Positions 54,376 through 63,313 are shown, counted from the first letter of the stretch. The stretch is 64,000 bases of DNA from Flavobacterium sp. Leaf82 (GCF_001422725.1 NZ_LMMA01000032.1:310001-374000); one strand, 5' to 3'. Program-made: numbers and translations. The notes: generated by a model from the letters alone, not told the origin.

Positions 54376-54930
54376 ATGAAAAGATCTGATAAACAATGTC
54401 TTAATTGTGGGAAAGAATTCCTGCCTAAAACCGTGACTTCTGTTTACTGCTCGCATGTATGCAGTAAAAAAGCATACAAACAGAAGATGATACGGCTTAA
54501 AAAGGAAGTGGGGATCAAAGCGCTGGTAGATAAAATACCCCAGAACAGGGCATTTATTTCTGTTGCGGAAGCTGGCATGCTTTTTGGCATTCCCAATAAG
54601 TCCCTTTACCGGCTTGTCGGTCAGGGAAAAATTCCTTCAGTTAATCTGGGGACTCGCCTTATAAGAATAGACCGCAGAGTTATGGAAGAGATGTTCGGCC
54701 CTGCAAGCATCCTGCAGCAGGCTGAAAGCCCACCGAAGAAAAAATTATACAGTCTTGAAAAAGAGGACTGCTATTGCATCGGTGAAATAGCCCAGAGATT
54801 TCAGATATCTGAAGGTTCTGTCTACAGCCACATCAGGAAATATTCAATCCCGACCAGACAGATTGGAAAGCATGTATATGCCCCAAAAAGCGAAATTGAC
54901 AACTTGTATAACGGAAATGATTTTATATGA
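54376..54930 (+). CDS. zinc-finger protein with two excisionase-type HTH domains
   Basis: 184 residues. N-terminal zinc finger (CLNCGKEFLP with CSHVCSKKAY, four Cys) is followed by two related HTH_17/MerR-like modules: ISVAEAGMLFGIPNKSLYRL (~61-107) and CYCIGEIAQRFQISEGSVYS (~132-178). Each carries the pattern of an excisionase binding motif with a wing (SVNLGTRLIRIDRR; PTRQIGKHVYAPKS). The stop overlaps the integrase start by four bases (ATGA), so both are translated together. Likely controls integration/excision direction. Confidence 0.8.
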   Translation: MKRSDKQCLNCGKEFLPKTVTSVYCSHVCSKKAYKQKMIRLKKEVGIKALVDKIPQNRAFISVAEAGMLFGIPNKSLYRLVGQGKIPSVNLGTRLIRIDRRVMEEMFGPASILQQAESPPKKKLYSLEKEDCYCIGEIAQRFQISEGSVYSHIRKYSIPTRQIGKHVYAPKSEIDNLYNGNDFI

Positions 54931-56177
54931 AGCAATTAGCAAAAACCAAGGTGACTGTGCGTCTTCGAAAGGCAGAAGACCGAAAGGAATGGTATGTTTA
55001 CATAGAAAGCTATCCTGTAGAGGTTTCCGGAAAGAAAACGCCCCAGAGAATCCGTGAATATTTAAACAGATCCGTAACCACAGTGGAGTGGGACAAGAAA
55101 AGAACTGCCCGCACAGATTCAGAGGGTATAAAATCCTACAAACCCAGACGCAGCGATAACGGAATAATAATCTGCAGTAGCGAAAGCGACCGTGAGATAA
55201 TGCTCTATGCGGATGCAGTGCGTAATATCCGGCAGAAAGAATACGATAAAACAGATCTGTACAGTGATGCTGAGAACCTATTGGCTGAACAGAAAGAAAA
55301 AGCAAAAGAGGATTTTATTAAATACATCGCTGCGGTGGCGGCTAAAAGGCACGCCCGAAGTTCAAAATCCATTCAGATCACTTGGCAGCGGAGCAGAGAA
55401 TTTTTAAAAAGTTATTCCAAGGGCAGCCTTATGTTTTCACAGATTGACAGCAGAATGGCGGAAGATTTTAAACTGTTTTTATTATCAGCTCCGCGCGGAG
55501 GAGGTAAGAAGGGAATTATTTCCTGCAACACTGCGGCAACCTATTTCTCCATATTTAAAGCAGCTTTGAAACAGGCCTTTATCGACGGATATTTAAGCGT
55601 TGATTTATCTTCAAAAATTAAGGGCATCCCGGAGCAGGAATCAAGACGCGAATATTTGACTATTGAAGAATTAAATGCATTGGCCGAAACGCCCTGCGAA
55701 AAAGACGTCCTTAAAAGAGCCGCGCTTTTCTCAGCCCTTACAGGTCTGAGGCATTCCGACATTCAGAATCTCCGATGGAAAGAGATTAGTCTGGAAGACG
55801 GCAGGGCCAAACTGCATTTTACGCAGAAAAAGACAAAGGGTGTCGAATACATGCCTATTTCTGAGCAGGCTTTAGATCTCAGCGGAGAACCTAGGCTTCC
55901 AGGACAGCTTGTTTTCGAGGATCTGCCGGACCCGTCGTGGATTTCACGACCTCTGAAAAAATGGGTTGAATCGGCAGGGATTAAAAAAAATATTACCTTC
56001 CACTGCTTCCGCCATACATTTGCAACACTGCAGCTGTCGAGCGGGACAGACATTTATACGGTCAGCAAAATGCTGGGGCATACCAATGTAAAAACTACTG
56101 AAATCTACGCCAAAGTAATAGATGAGAAGAAAAACAGAGCTTCGCAGGCAATACAATTGGAATCTTTAAAGAAATAA
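54927..56177 (+). CDS. tyrosine-type site-specific recombinase (integrase)
   Basis: 416 residues, normal for Bacteroidota phage/transposon-type integrases. An arm-binding and SAM-like core-binding N-terminal half is followed by the catalytic domain: first Arg in ALFSALTGLRHSDIQNL, then HCFRHTFATLQL (HxxR) and the nucleophile Tyr in GHTNVKTTEIYAKVID. All catalytic residues are present, so it may be active. The final Gln/Ser/Leu tail (RASQAIQLESLKK) is a normal end. Confidence 0.93.
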   Translation: MKQLAKTKVTVRLRKAEDRKEWYVYIESYPVEVSGKKTPQRIREYLNRSVTTVEWDKKRTARTDSEGIKSYKPRRSDNGIIICSSESDREIMLYADAVRNIRQKEYDKTDLYSDAENLLAEQKEKAKEDFIKYIAAVAAKRHARSSKSIQITWQRSREFLKSYSKGSLMFSQIDSRMAEDFKLFLLSAPRGGGKKGIISCNTAATYFSIFKAALKQAFIDGYLSVDLSSKIKGIPEQESRREYLTIEELNALAETPCEKDVLKRAALFSALTGLRHSDIQNLRWKEISLEDGRAKLHFTQKKTKGVEYMPISEQALDLSGEPRLPGQLVFEDLPDPSWISRPLKKWVESAGIKKNITFHCFRHTFATLQLSSGTDIYTVSKMLGHTNVKTTEIYAKVIDEKKNRASQAIQLESLKK

Positions 56178-56182
56178 GCGCA

Positions 56183-56932
56183 ATGAAAATTAAATACTTT
56201 GAATATATCACAGTTTACCTGTCTGTTTTTTTAGTCTGCGTCTTTGTCGGTGTAATCGGAAGACTGGTGCTGCTGGAAAAAGGTGCGGATGAATATACGG
56301 CCGGTGTTTTTTTCTGGATCAGCACTGGATTTGGAGTTTTAATGTTTGCAATTCTAAGTTTATTTCTAAACGATTTGGCTGAGAGATTGGTGAATCGTTT
56401 TTTGAAGGCAAAAAAAAATGAATCGCCTGAAAGCCGCATTCCAGTTGAAAACCTTGAAAAAATAGAAGAGGAGCCACAGGATGCTTTAATTAAGCCCGAA
56501 ATGCCTGAAAATAAAAATGCTGTCATTGATATTCAGCAGTTAAGGGAGCAGCAGCAAAATGCAATTAAAAATCAAAAACAGGCCAGGATTGATACTGCCC
56601 TCCGTTATGCGCAGCAGGAGTTTGCGCTGTACGTGTCGGATGATGATCTGGAACAATTGGGCAGCAATATAATCATATATGCTGAAGTCCTAAATTTTGA
56701 AAAGATTAAACCGATCAAAGTAAAAGATCTGTCCAATCTGGATCTGTATCATTTTGGCTGGAATATCTGGAATTGCTTTAAAGCCAGCAGACAGGACAGA
56801 GCCGCACAATTTTTAAAGCTGACTTTTGCTGATGCTTTAAAAGATGTTGAAGAGAAAAGCATTAAAACGCATCTCAAAGATGATGAACATAAAGGTCTTA
56901 TAAAGATAATAGATGATTTTACAGATTTTTAA
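56183..56932 (+). CDS. membrane protein of the integrase element
   Basis: 249 residues, five bases behind the integrase. Two membrane segments (about 8-28 and 43-63) and a long cytoplasmic part with a Gln-rich coiled coil (QQLREQQQNAIKNQ) and a helical C-terminal domain. I recognise no family. It shares the element's base composition and is probably cotranscribed with the integrase. Confidence 0.65.
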   Translation: MKIKYFEYITVYLSVFLVCVFVGVIGRLVLLEKGADEYTAGVFFWISTGFGVLMFAILSLFLNDLAERLVNRFLKAKKNESPESRIPVENLEKIEEEPQDALIKPEMPENKNAVIDIQQLREQQQNAIKNQKQARIDTALRYAQQEFALYVSDDDLEQLGSNIIIYAEVLNFEKIKPIKVKDLSNLDLYHFGWNIWNCFKASRQDRAAQFLKLTFADALKDVEEKSIKTHLKDDEHKGLIKIIDDFTDF

Positions 56933-57039
56933 ATGCCAATAGGTATAAAGCACTGTGTTTTTCAAGTATTTTTGCTGTGAAGAAGGACACAGCAGAAACA
57001 CTTTTTTCATTTGCATCATAACTGTTAAAAACGATAGCT

Positions 57040-57381
57040 ATGGATACAAATGAAATCTCTTTTGAAAACCTGCCCAAAGCAGTAGCACACTTAGTGAAAG
57101 AAATTGCCGAGATTAAACTTCTGATTCAGAATGTACAGGTGTATGAATCGAAAGAAAAAAGTATTCCTATTGGTATTGAACAAGCAAGCCGGCTAATAGG
57201 CAAAGCAAAGCCTACAATTTACGCTCTTGTAAGGCAGAGAAAAATTCCGTGCTATAAATATGGTAAAAAGCTGTATTTTTTTGAAGAAGAACTTTTAGAA
57301 TGGATTTCTAAAGGGAAAAAGAAAACAATACAGGAAATTGAATCAGAAGTATTGAAGTATAATGATAATCAAAAAAAATAG
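57040..57381 (+). CDS. excisionase-type helix-turn-helix protein
   Basis: 113 residues. N-terminal coiled part (PKAVAHLVKEIAEIKLLIQN), then HTH_17: IPIGIEQASRLIGKAKPTIY, ALVRQRKIPCYKYGKKLYFF and the wing EEELLEWISKG. Second DNA-binding protein of the element; likely an excisionase or transcription factor. Separated from the membrane protein gene by 107 bp. Confidence 0.8.
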   Translation: MDTNEISFENLPKAVAHLVKEIAEIKLLIQNVQVYESKEKSIPIGIEQASRLIGKAKPTIYALVRQRKIPCYKYGKKLYFFEEELLEWISKGKKKTIQEIESEVLKYNDNQKK

Positions 57382-57481
57382 GGGGAATAACAGACCGCAA
57401 AAATACTTATGTCACTCTGGTAGATCATCAAAAAGCATTTAATACAAAGCGATATGTTATCTGTAAATGAATTTGAACAAA

Positions 57482-57515
57482 AAAATCCTGAAAAATCTAA
57501 ATTTTTCAGGATTTT
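57482..57515 (+). terminator. strong hairpin in the hemA-side gap
   Basis: AAAATCCTGAAAAAT / ATTTTTCAGGATTTT, a perfect 15-bp stem with a four-base loop (57482-57515). The gap 57382-57727 holds no other feature that I can see. Confidence 0.7.
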
Positions 57516-57727
57516 ACTTTTTATAGTGATCTCTACTGTACAAATTTCTATAAATTTTTACGGAAGATTTGAAAAGATTGGCTATTACTAATTTGGTTTG
57601 GATGTCCTGTTGGGATTGAACTTTTATACATCAATAGTTATTTACAGCAAGTTTCAGGATCAAATTTGCTAACTTATTTGGGTATTTCTAATACAGATCG
57701 AAAATTGTTTGCAAAACCTAATAACGT

Positions 57728-59032
57728 CTATGAAAGATTGATCTTATATGTTTTTTCAATTTGAGAAGAAGCGTGTTTTGGCGCGAGCTGTCCAATTTGA
57801 AATACTTTTTCAATAAAGTCAATACTTTCATCCACGCAAGTATTTTCATTTTTCAAGTGGCTTGCAAAGTGGTTTGTTATTTTTTGAATGATCCTGGCGC
57901 TGATTAAATCAACCTGAGCGACATCAAAATTGCTTGTTTTCTTTCTCTGAATAGCCAATTCGCTTGCCGCAATATCATTTAGTTTAGCTTTTAACGCATG
58001 GATAGTTGGCGCATATTTTCGAGTATTCATCCATGTATTGAATTCTAATTTCATATCCTCAATAATAGCTTCTGCAGCAGGAATATGTTGTTTTCTTCTC
58101 TCAAGCGTATCATCTGTAACCTGAGACAAATAATCGAGATGTATTAAAGTTATTCCTGGAATTTGCGCTACATCTGGATTTACATTTCGTGGAATGGATA
58201 AGTCCAAAATCAGTAATGGTTTCTTTCTGTTAAGTAGTGCTTTGTCTATAGTTGGATTTTGTGCACCTGTTGCAACTATGAGCACATCTGTCTGTTTTAT
58301 TTCTTCTTGTAAGTTTAGAAAATCCTTTACAATAACGTTTAGTTTACCAGCTAATTCGATGGCCTTGTTCTTTGTTCTGTTTATAAGGGTGATATGGGTA
58401 TTCTTTGTATGTTTTACTAAATTTTCACACGTATTTCTGCCAATTTTCCCTGTTCCGAATAGTAAGATATTTTTATTTCTAATATCTTCTACATTTCTGA
58501 TAATATATTGAACAGCTGCAAATGAAGCAGATGTGGCACCGGATGAAATTTCAGTATCTGTTTTGACTTTTTTGCTAGCCTGTATAACCCCGTTTATTAA
58601 ACGATCCAGGAATGTATTGATTAAGTCCTCGCGTTTGCTATTATTAAAAGCGATTTTAATTTGACTAATGATTTCAAAATCACCTAAAATCTGGCTATCC
58701 AACCCTGTTCCAACTCGAAACATATGGTTCACAGCTTCCTGATTCTTGTATATATAAGCAACTTGCTGAAATTCTTCTACGGAGCCCTTGCTGTTCTCAC
58801 AAAGTAATTTGATTAATTCATATGGATGATTGGCAAAACCATATATTTCGGTTCTATTACAAGTAGAAGTGACAATTAATGATTCGATCCCTTCTGCCTT
58901 TGCCTGCAGCAAAAGATCAGATTGTGCTTTAGTATCCAAACTAAACTTCCCTCTAATTGCTGCATCTGCTTTTTTATAACTTAAGCCTAAAGCATAAAAG
59001 GTGGTATTTTTGGACATGTTATATTTTTCCAT
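57728..59032 (-). CDS. hemA: glutamyl-tRNA reductase
   Basis: 434 residues. Motifs: catalytic Cys in VTSTCNRTEIYGF, tRNA/catalytic domain SQILGDFEIISQIK, NADPH-binding LLFGTGKIGRNTCENL, then the dimerisation helices. Reduces glutamyl-tRNA to glutamate-1-semialdehyde, the first committed step of haem synthesis. Start taken at MEKYNMSKNTTFY; the later Met is possible. hemC, hemD or hemE do not follow here because the integrase element lies behind the gene. Confidence 0.95.
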   Translation of the reverse strand: MEKYNMSKNTTFYALGLSYKKADAAIRGKFSLDTKAQSDLLLQAKAEGIESLIVTSTCNRTEIYGFANHPYELIKLLCENSKGSVEEFQQVAYIYKNQEAVNHMFRVGTGLDSQILGDFEIISQIKIAFNNSKREDLINTFLDRLINGVIQASKKVKTDTEISSGATSASFAAVQYIIRNVEDIRNKNILLFGTGKIGRNTCENLVKHTKNTHITLINRTKNKAIELAGKLNVIVKDFLNLQEEIKQTDVLIVATGAQNPTIDKALLNRKKPLLILDLSIPRNVNPDVAQIPGITLIHLDYLSQVTDDTLERRKQHIPAAEAIIEDMKLEFNTWMNTRKYAPTIHALKAKLNDIAASELAIQRKKTSNFDVAQVDLISARIIQKITNHFASHLKNENTCVDESIDFIEKVFQIGQLAPKHASSQIEKTYKINLS

Positions 59033-59163
59033 ATTATGCTCTTTTTAAAGTTCAAAAAAATATTAGTAGGTTATTGTAAAACACGATGAAACTTCCTTTA
59101 ATGCTAAAGAATAATGGATTCACACATAATTGCATTATAAGTTGCCGGCAGGATTTAAATATA

Positions 59164-59192
59164 AAACGCTACCTGAAAAACAGGTAGCGTTT
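59164..59192 (-). terminator. terminator of the globin-like lipoprotein operon
   Basis: AAACGCTACCTG / CAGGTAGCGTTT with a five-base loop, 9 bases behind the stop, with T-rich sequence on the minus strand. Confidence 0.8.
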
Positions 59193-59200
59193 AAGAGAAA

Positions 59201-59797
59201 TTATTTTTGAACTATTGGAGTTCTAAGTGATTCTAAGACCGCAACAATATCTGTATAAAGCTCTGTATTTGAAGCCACACCATTTGCATTTGCAGCTGCT
59301 CCTACATATCCTTCAAATTTTGTATAATCTGCAGTACTTGATTTTGTCCCCATACGAGGATTTTTCGCAGGATCGTGCGCAGCTACCATATTCAAACCAG
59401 AATAGGTATTTACGGCATTTGTACCACCAGTGTTAAACGAAAAGAAATCAGTCAGATTGTCTGATAGTTTAGCAATATTTGTAGACTGGGTAGTTCCTGT
59501 TTCGGCTAATACCGGGGCAAAATGCGCTTGTAGATTCCCCGCTGCATTCGACTGAACATCGGCAACAATTAATCCTATAGTTGAATTTACCACCTTGCGG
59601 AAACTCAAACGCCCCTGCTCGATCATTTGGCCAGCGTTATCTGGATCTGAAACCATTTTAGTTCCGCCTAATCTTTCGTAAATAGATGCCTTTACAGGAG
59701 GAGTTACCTGGGCGTCATCATCATTACTACTGCACGAAGCCAGGGTTGCAGAAGCTGCGAGTAATACACTAAGTGTAATTTTGGAATAAATTTTCAT
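59201..59797 (-). CDS. lipoprotein with truncated-haemoglobin features
   Basis: 198 residues. The lipobox gives Cys22 (ATLASC). From residue ~38 the sequence has truncated-globin landmarks: SIYERLGG, DFFSFNTGGTNAVNTYSG, and NMVAAHDPAKN, where His stands at the position of the proximal haem ligand of group I truncated globins (compare YTGAPMKQVHQG of mycobacterial HbN). The usual distal Tyr in helix B is not apparent and a ~20-residue insertion follows LGG. So a haem- or redox-binding extracytoplasmic globin is likely, but ligand binding is unproven. Last gene of a minus-strand group that reaches back to 61638. Confidence 0.6.
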   Translation of the reverse strand: MKIYSKITLSVLLAASATLASCSSNDDDAQVTPPVKASIYERLGGTKMVSDPDNAGQMIEQGRLSFRKVVNSTIGLIVADVQSNAAGNLQAHFAPVLAETGTTQSTNIAKLSDNLTDFFSFNTGGTNAVNTYSGLNMVAAHDPAKNPRMGTKSSTADYTKFEGYVGAAANANGVASNTELYTDIVAVLESLRTPIVQK

Positions 59798-59814
59798 AAT
59801 AAAAATATTAAAGG

Positions 59815-60249
59815 TTAATTAAAAAAACGGTTTAGTTTTTGAGACAATCTGTAGCTCAAACTATTTTGATTCACTGGACAAACTTCTTTGCCAGCCAAAT
59901 TTTCCGGTAAAATATAACGCTGAGCATCATAATGTCCTATGGCTATCAACTGATCAAATACTTTTTTAGAATTCGTGATCTTGTTGTTATGGAAGTAAAC
60001 AACCACATTTCTTTTTACGATTATAGAATCAGAGGTTAATCCTTTGATAGATCTCAAATCTGAACATATTTGTTTGGCTTGTACCGAATCTATGTTTGTT
60101 TTAAAATCAATTCGGCTTACCTGCAGATTTGGGCTTTCATAAACAGCAGGCTTAGCGGTAATAATGTGGAATAGAAAAATGGCAAAAAATAGTACCAAAA
60201 TGATCAATCCCGTCCAAAGGCCTTTTTTAATAAATTTGTTAATTTTCAT
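59815..60249 (-). CDS. membrane-anchored small protein of unknown function
   Basis: 144 residues. One N-terminal membrane anchor (about residues 11-31), then a periplasmic domain with two betaalphabeta-like halves (VSRIDFKTNIDSVQAKQICS, VVVYFHNNKITNSKKVFDQL) resembling a heavy-metal-associated fold without the CxxC. Two Cys occur apart (QICSD, KEVCPVN). It stands 17 bases before the globin-like gene. Confidence 0.6.
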   Translation of the reverse strand: MKINKFIKKGLWTGLIILVLFFAIFLFHIITAKPAVYESPNLQVSRIDFKTNIDSVQAKQICSDLRSIKGLTSDSIIVKRNVVVYFHNNKITNSKKVFDQLIAIGHYDAQRYILPENLAGKEVCPVNQNSLSYRLSQKLNRFFN

Positions 60250-60382
60250 AAAGCTGATTTTTAAAATGATTTTAGGTTTTCTAGATCATATACGAACCCT
60301 TTTTTGGCTTGGTTTTATTTAAATTGATAAAATAGTAGTTTAGATTTATTGTAAATAACAACACACTGAATTACAGGGTTTT

Positions 60383-61222
60383 TTAGAAAACTCTTGCCAA
60401 ATTAAACCCAAAGAAAATATCTCCCTTAGTCCAGTCTCCCGTAGTTCTTCCAAGATATCCGGCTTCATCAATGGCTTGAGAACTGGTAAAATGCATTTGA
60501 AAAACGTGTCCGCCGGTTTCCAGGTCAAAACCAATGGATAATGGATTTTTATAAATAGAATTTGACGCCCTGTTTAAGTGTGCCGCATAATCCATATTCA
60601 ATGACCAGCGTTTTGCAAACTTATATCTACCGCCAAAGCCAATGGCATATTGTGAATTGCTCTGTTCGGGGTCGAGCACAAAATTTTCATGGAAAAATGA
60701 TGGAACTATTTCTAAAGATAATTTTTCAGAGAATTTTCTGGAAATTAAAAGCTGGGCTACATAGGTGAGCCTATTTTTAAATTCAAGTTTAGGATATAGA
60801 CTTTCCTTTAGCGTGTTGTTGATAGACAAACTATTAAACCCTGCAATAGTCACCGGAAATCCGTCTTTTATTTGCGGCAATAACATATATTTTGTTGCAA
60901 AGTCATAAGCAAATTCACTTCTGGCGGCACTTATATTAATCCCCGGGGTCAATCCGTATATAAATTTTATTTGTGTGTTGGCGTTATCCAGTCCATAGAA
61001 TCCCTCAAAGCCGTCTTTTATAGAACCAAACCGGTGTGCTACAACAAAATACAAATCTCCTTTTGCCGCCAGTTTGGTCGATTCGAGATTGACAATCTTC
61101 AGGGCTTTAAATGCAGATGCCACCTTTTCTTTTGTGATTGGCGCTTCAACTCCGGATAATAGGTCATCTTGCGAATAGGTTAGTAATGGAAATAAAAACA
61201 ATAATAGAATGAGCTTTTTCAT
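60383..61222 (-). CDS. DUF5777 outer-membrane beta-barrel protein
   Basis: 279 residues, signal peptide (MKKLILLLFLFPLLTYSQ). Sequence pattern of the flavobacterial DUF5777 family: KALKIVNLESTKLAAKGDLY, HRFGSIKDGFEGFYGLDNAN, GRYKFAKRWSLNMDYAAHLN and the end FQMHFTSSQAIDEAGYLGRT. A beta-barrel outer-membrane protein; DUF5777 genes often accompany cytochromes and YceI proteins. Function unknown. Confidence 0.75.
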   Translation of the reverse strand: MKKLILLLFLFPLLTYSQDDLLSGVEAPITKEKVASAFKALKIVNLESTKLAAKGDLYFVVAHRFGSIKDGFEGFYGLDNANTQIKFIYGLTPGINISAARSEFAYDFATKYMLLPQIKDGFPVTIAGFNSLSINNTLKESLYPKLEFKNRLTYVAQLLISRKFSEKLSLEIVPSFFHENFVLDPEQSNSQYAIGFGGRYKFAKRWSLNMDYAAHLNRASNSIYKNPLSIGFDLETGGHVFQMHFTSSQAIDEAGYLGRTTGDWTKGDIFFGFNLARVF

Positions 61223-61239
61223 GTGGTTAATTTTAATTG

Positions 61240-61638
61240 TTATTTGTTTTGGTGTACAAGGGAGGATTGATCTATTTTAAATTCTTGTAAGAGCTCATCA
61301 TATCCTAAAAACCGTCCTTTAATTTTTAGCATTCTGCCAATTGCAATGTCTTTGGGCAAACTGTCTTTGAAGGTTGCAAATATCTTTTCGTCAATAACGA
61401 TTCCCTTACTCGCGGGTTCAACAGCTGTTACAATTGCAGTTACTTCAATTGTTTTGTCCTGGTATTTGACAGTAGCAAGGCTGTCATTGAAAGTAAATTC
61501 TTTTTCGAGTCCTTTAACCGTTACAGTATAATCTGCAGTTTCTGATTCGATATTCCTATGACCTTTGTAACTGTAGAGGTAAATTGAGATCCCGGTTATC
61601 AGGAAGAGGGGAATAATAATAAGTATTTTTTTTCTCAT
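61240..61638 (-). CDS. OB-fold (tRNA_anti-like) membrane-anchored protein
   Basis: 132 residues: one membrane segment (MRKKILIIIPLFLITGISIY) and an OB-fold domain of the tRNA_anti-like family (YTVTVKGLEKEFTFNDSLAT, IEVTAIVTAVEPASKGIVID, IGRMLKIKGRFLGYDELLQE). No nucleic-acid-binding role is likely for a periplasmic protein. First gene of the minus-strand group, divergent from the cytochrome gene. Confidence 0.75.
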   Translation of the reverse strand: MRKKILIIIPLFLITGISIYLYSYKGHRNIESETADYTVTVKGLEKEFTFNDSLATVKYQDKTIEVTAIVTAVEPASKGIVIDEKIFATFKDSLPKDIAIGRMLKIKGRFLGYDELLQEFKIDQSSLVHQNK

Positions 61639-61804
61639 GGCTGGTTTTTAGTATTTGGATTATCTACGTTAAAAAATACCTATTGGATTTAAATGATCAA
61701 ATATGACTGCTGCTAAATCTGTATCATCCATTTCACCGTATATGATTTGAAAATGCTTTAAATATTAAAATCATTTAGCCTTTCTAAAACTAAAAACCAA
61801 TCCC

Positions 61805-62173
61805 ATGAATTTAAAAACTCGTTTGCTTATTCCATCATTTGCTTTACTACTGGTAAGTTGTACAGATGATAATCCCAGTACTTTAATTGACACTCCACCA
61901 ATTACCGGCGTTGCCACATACAATCAGAATGTGAAATCCATCATTGATAATAATTGTGTTGTCTGCCATGCAGCTGTTCCCAAAAATGGGGCACCTATGT
62001 CCCTGGTTACTTATGATCAGGTTAAAAATGCGGTCTTAAATCGCGGGCTGCTCAACCGGATTTCTTTAGAAAATGGAAATAGTTCATTAATGCCACAGGG
62101 AGGGCCAAGATTGCCTCAAACCACAATTGATGTTATTAAAAAATGGGAACAAGATGGATTATTAGAGCAATAA
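61805..62173 (+). CDS. monohaem c-type cytochrome lipoprotein
   Basis: 122 residues, lipobox LVSC at Cys19 (FALLLVSC). Haem attachment motif CVVCH (NNCVVCHAAV) and a likely axial Met in NGNSSLMPQGG. Resembles short cytochrome c domains in planctomycete/Bacteroidota proteins. Envelope-anchored electron carrier. First gene of a plus-strand group with two YceI genes. Confidence 0.9.
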   Translation: MNLKTRLLIPSFALLLVSCTDDNPSTLIDTPPITGVATYNQNVKSIIDNNCVVCHAAVPKNGAPMSLVTYDQVKNAVLNRGLLNRISLENGNSSLMPQGGPRLPQTTIDVIKKWEQDGLLEQ

Positions 62174-62188
62174 TCCATAGTAAAAAAC

Positions 62189-62728
62189 ATGAAAAAAATC
62201 ATAATAATGCCAATGATATTGGCCTCGTTCCTTGTTTTTTCGCAGGAAAAAATCTTAACTAAATCATCAACAATCACTTTTGAAGCTTCGGTCCCGTCTT
62301 TTCAGCCGGTTTTAGGAACCAATACCAATGTAACTTTTGTTTTAAATCCGGCAACAGGTGAAATTGCATCCTTAGCCCTGATAAAAGGATTTCAGTTTGA
62401 AATGCCTTTGATGGAAGAACATTTCAATGAAAATTACATGGAGACCGATAAATATCCAAAAGCTATTTTTAGGGGAAAAATAGAAAAGTTTGATTCGAAT
62501 AATTTAACTGAAGATTATAAAGATTACCTAATAAAAGGAAACTTAGAACTTCATGGGAAATCAAGAGATATAAATGCGAGCGCAAAGATCACCAGGACAG
62601 GTTCCAGAATTACCATCATTTCAGATTTTGCTGTTAATGCCAGTGATTTTGGCATTCCAATTCCATCGCTTATCAAGTATAAACTTGATGATAGAGTAAA
62701 GGTTCAAATTATTGCTGTTTTAAAATAA
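62189..62728 (+). CDS. YceI-family lipocalin-like protein, copy 1
   Basis: 179 residues, signal peptide ending SFLVFSQ. YceI fold features: ITFEASVPSFQPVLGTNTNV, KGFQFEMPLMEEHFNENYME, LELHGKSRDINASAKI. YceI proteins bind isoprenoid lipids such as quinone-like polyprenyls in the periplasm. 15 bases behind the cytochrome gene. A close copy follows. Confidence 0.9.
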   Translation: MKKIIIMPMILASFLVFSQEKILTKSSTITFEASVPSFQPVLGTNTNVTFVLNPATGEIASLALIKGFQFEMPLMEEHFNENYMETDKYPKAIFRGKIEKFDSNNLTEDYKDYLIKGNLELHGKSRDINASAKITRTGSRITIISDFAVNASDFGIPIPSLIKYKLDDRVKVQIIAVLK

Positions 62729-62773
62729 GCAAAAAATTGATTTTTAAACTAACATAATAATATAAAGAAAACC

Positions 62774-63313
62774 ATGAAAAAAATTATACTCGTTTCCATG
62801 CTTTATGCTTGCGCTATTGGTCTGGCGCAAGAAAAAATGATCAGTAAAACAGGTAAAATAACTTTTGAAGCATCTGTTGCTTCTTTTGAAGAGGTTAAAG
62901 CTACAAATAACAATGTAACCTTTGTATTGAATACTACAACAGGAGAAATTGCAAGTTTAGCATTGATGAAAGGATTTCAATTTAAAGTTGCGTTAATGGA
63001 AGAGCATTTCAATGAAAATTATATGGAGAGCGATCAATACCCTAAAGCTATATTTAAAGGGAAAATAGAAGATTTTGATTTAAACAGTCTTACCAATTCC
63101 GCTAAAGATTTTACTATAAAAGGGAAGTTAGAGCTTCATGGAAAATCAAAGGATATAATAACCAAAGCAAGGATAATGATGTCCGGATCTGGAATTAGTA
63201 TTGTATCTAATTTTGCCGTAAATGCCAGTGATTTTAACATCGTCATACCAACTCTCGTGAAAAGCAAAGTTTCTAATAAAATAAATATTCTAGTTGTTGC
63301 GGTTTTGAAATGA
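62774..63313 (+). CDS. YceI-family lipocalin-like protein, copy 2
   Basis: 179 residues, same length and over half identical by eye to the preceding gene (KITFEASVASFEEVKATNNN, GFQFKVALMEEHFNENYMES, LELHGKSKDIITKARIMMSG). Signal peptide MKKIILVSMLYACAIGLAQ. Tandem duplication with a 45-bp spacer; ligand pocket residues could differ. Confidence 0.9.
   Translation: MKKIILVSMLYACAIGLAQEKMISKTGKITFEASVASFEEVKATNNNVTFVLNTTTGEIASLALMKGFQFKVALMEEHFNENYMESDQYPKAIFKGKIEDFDLNSLTNSAKDFTIKGKLELHGKSKDIITKARIMMSGSGISIVSNFAVNASDFNIVIPTLVKSKVSNKINILVVAVLK

Larger units (their letters stand above)
54335..57412. mobile_element. small integrase element with four genes
   Basis: Between dnaK and hemA lies a block of visibly higher GC and different codon use (many GGC, CTG, CCG) that encodes two excisionase-type HTH proteins, a tyrosine recombinase and a membrane protein. 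The word ACTTATGT flanks it on both sides (54335-54342 and 57405-57412), followed on both sides by TGGTA, a possible attachment-core remnant. Upstream lie two GGAGACAAAG copies (54321, 54363) and three GTACC words that could be recombinase binding sites. No tRNA gene is seen at either end and no cargo or conjugation genes, so it may be a small integrative element or remnant. Ends are uncertain. Confidence 0.6.

Noticed and set aside
54844..55305. 153-codon open frame opposite the integrase start
   Set aside because: It is the complement of two well-supported overlapping genes.
54300..57727. tRNA gene as integration site of the element
   Set aside because: No cloverleaf sequence was found next to either end.
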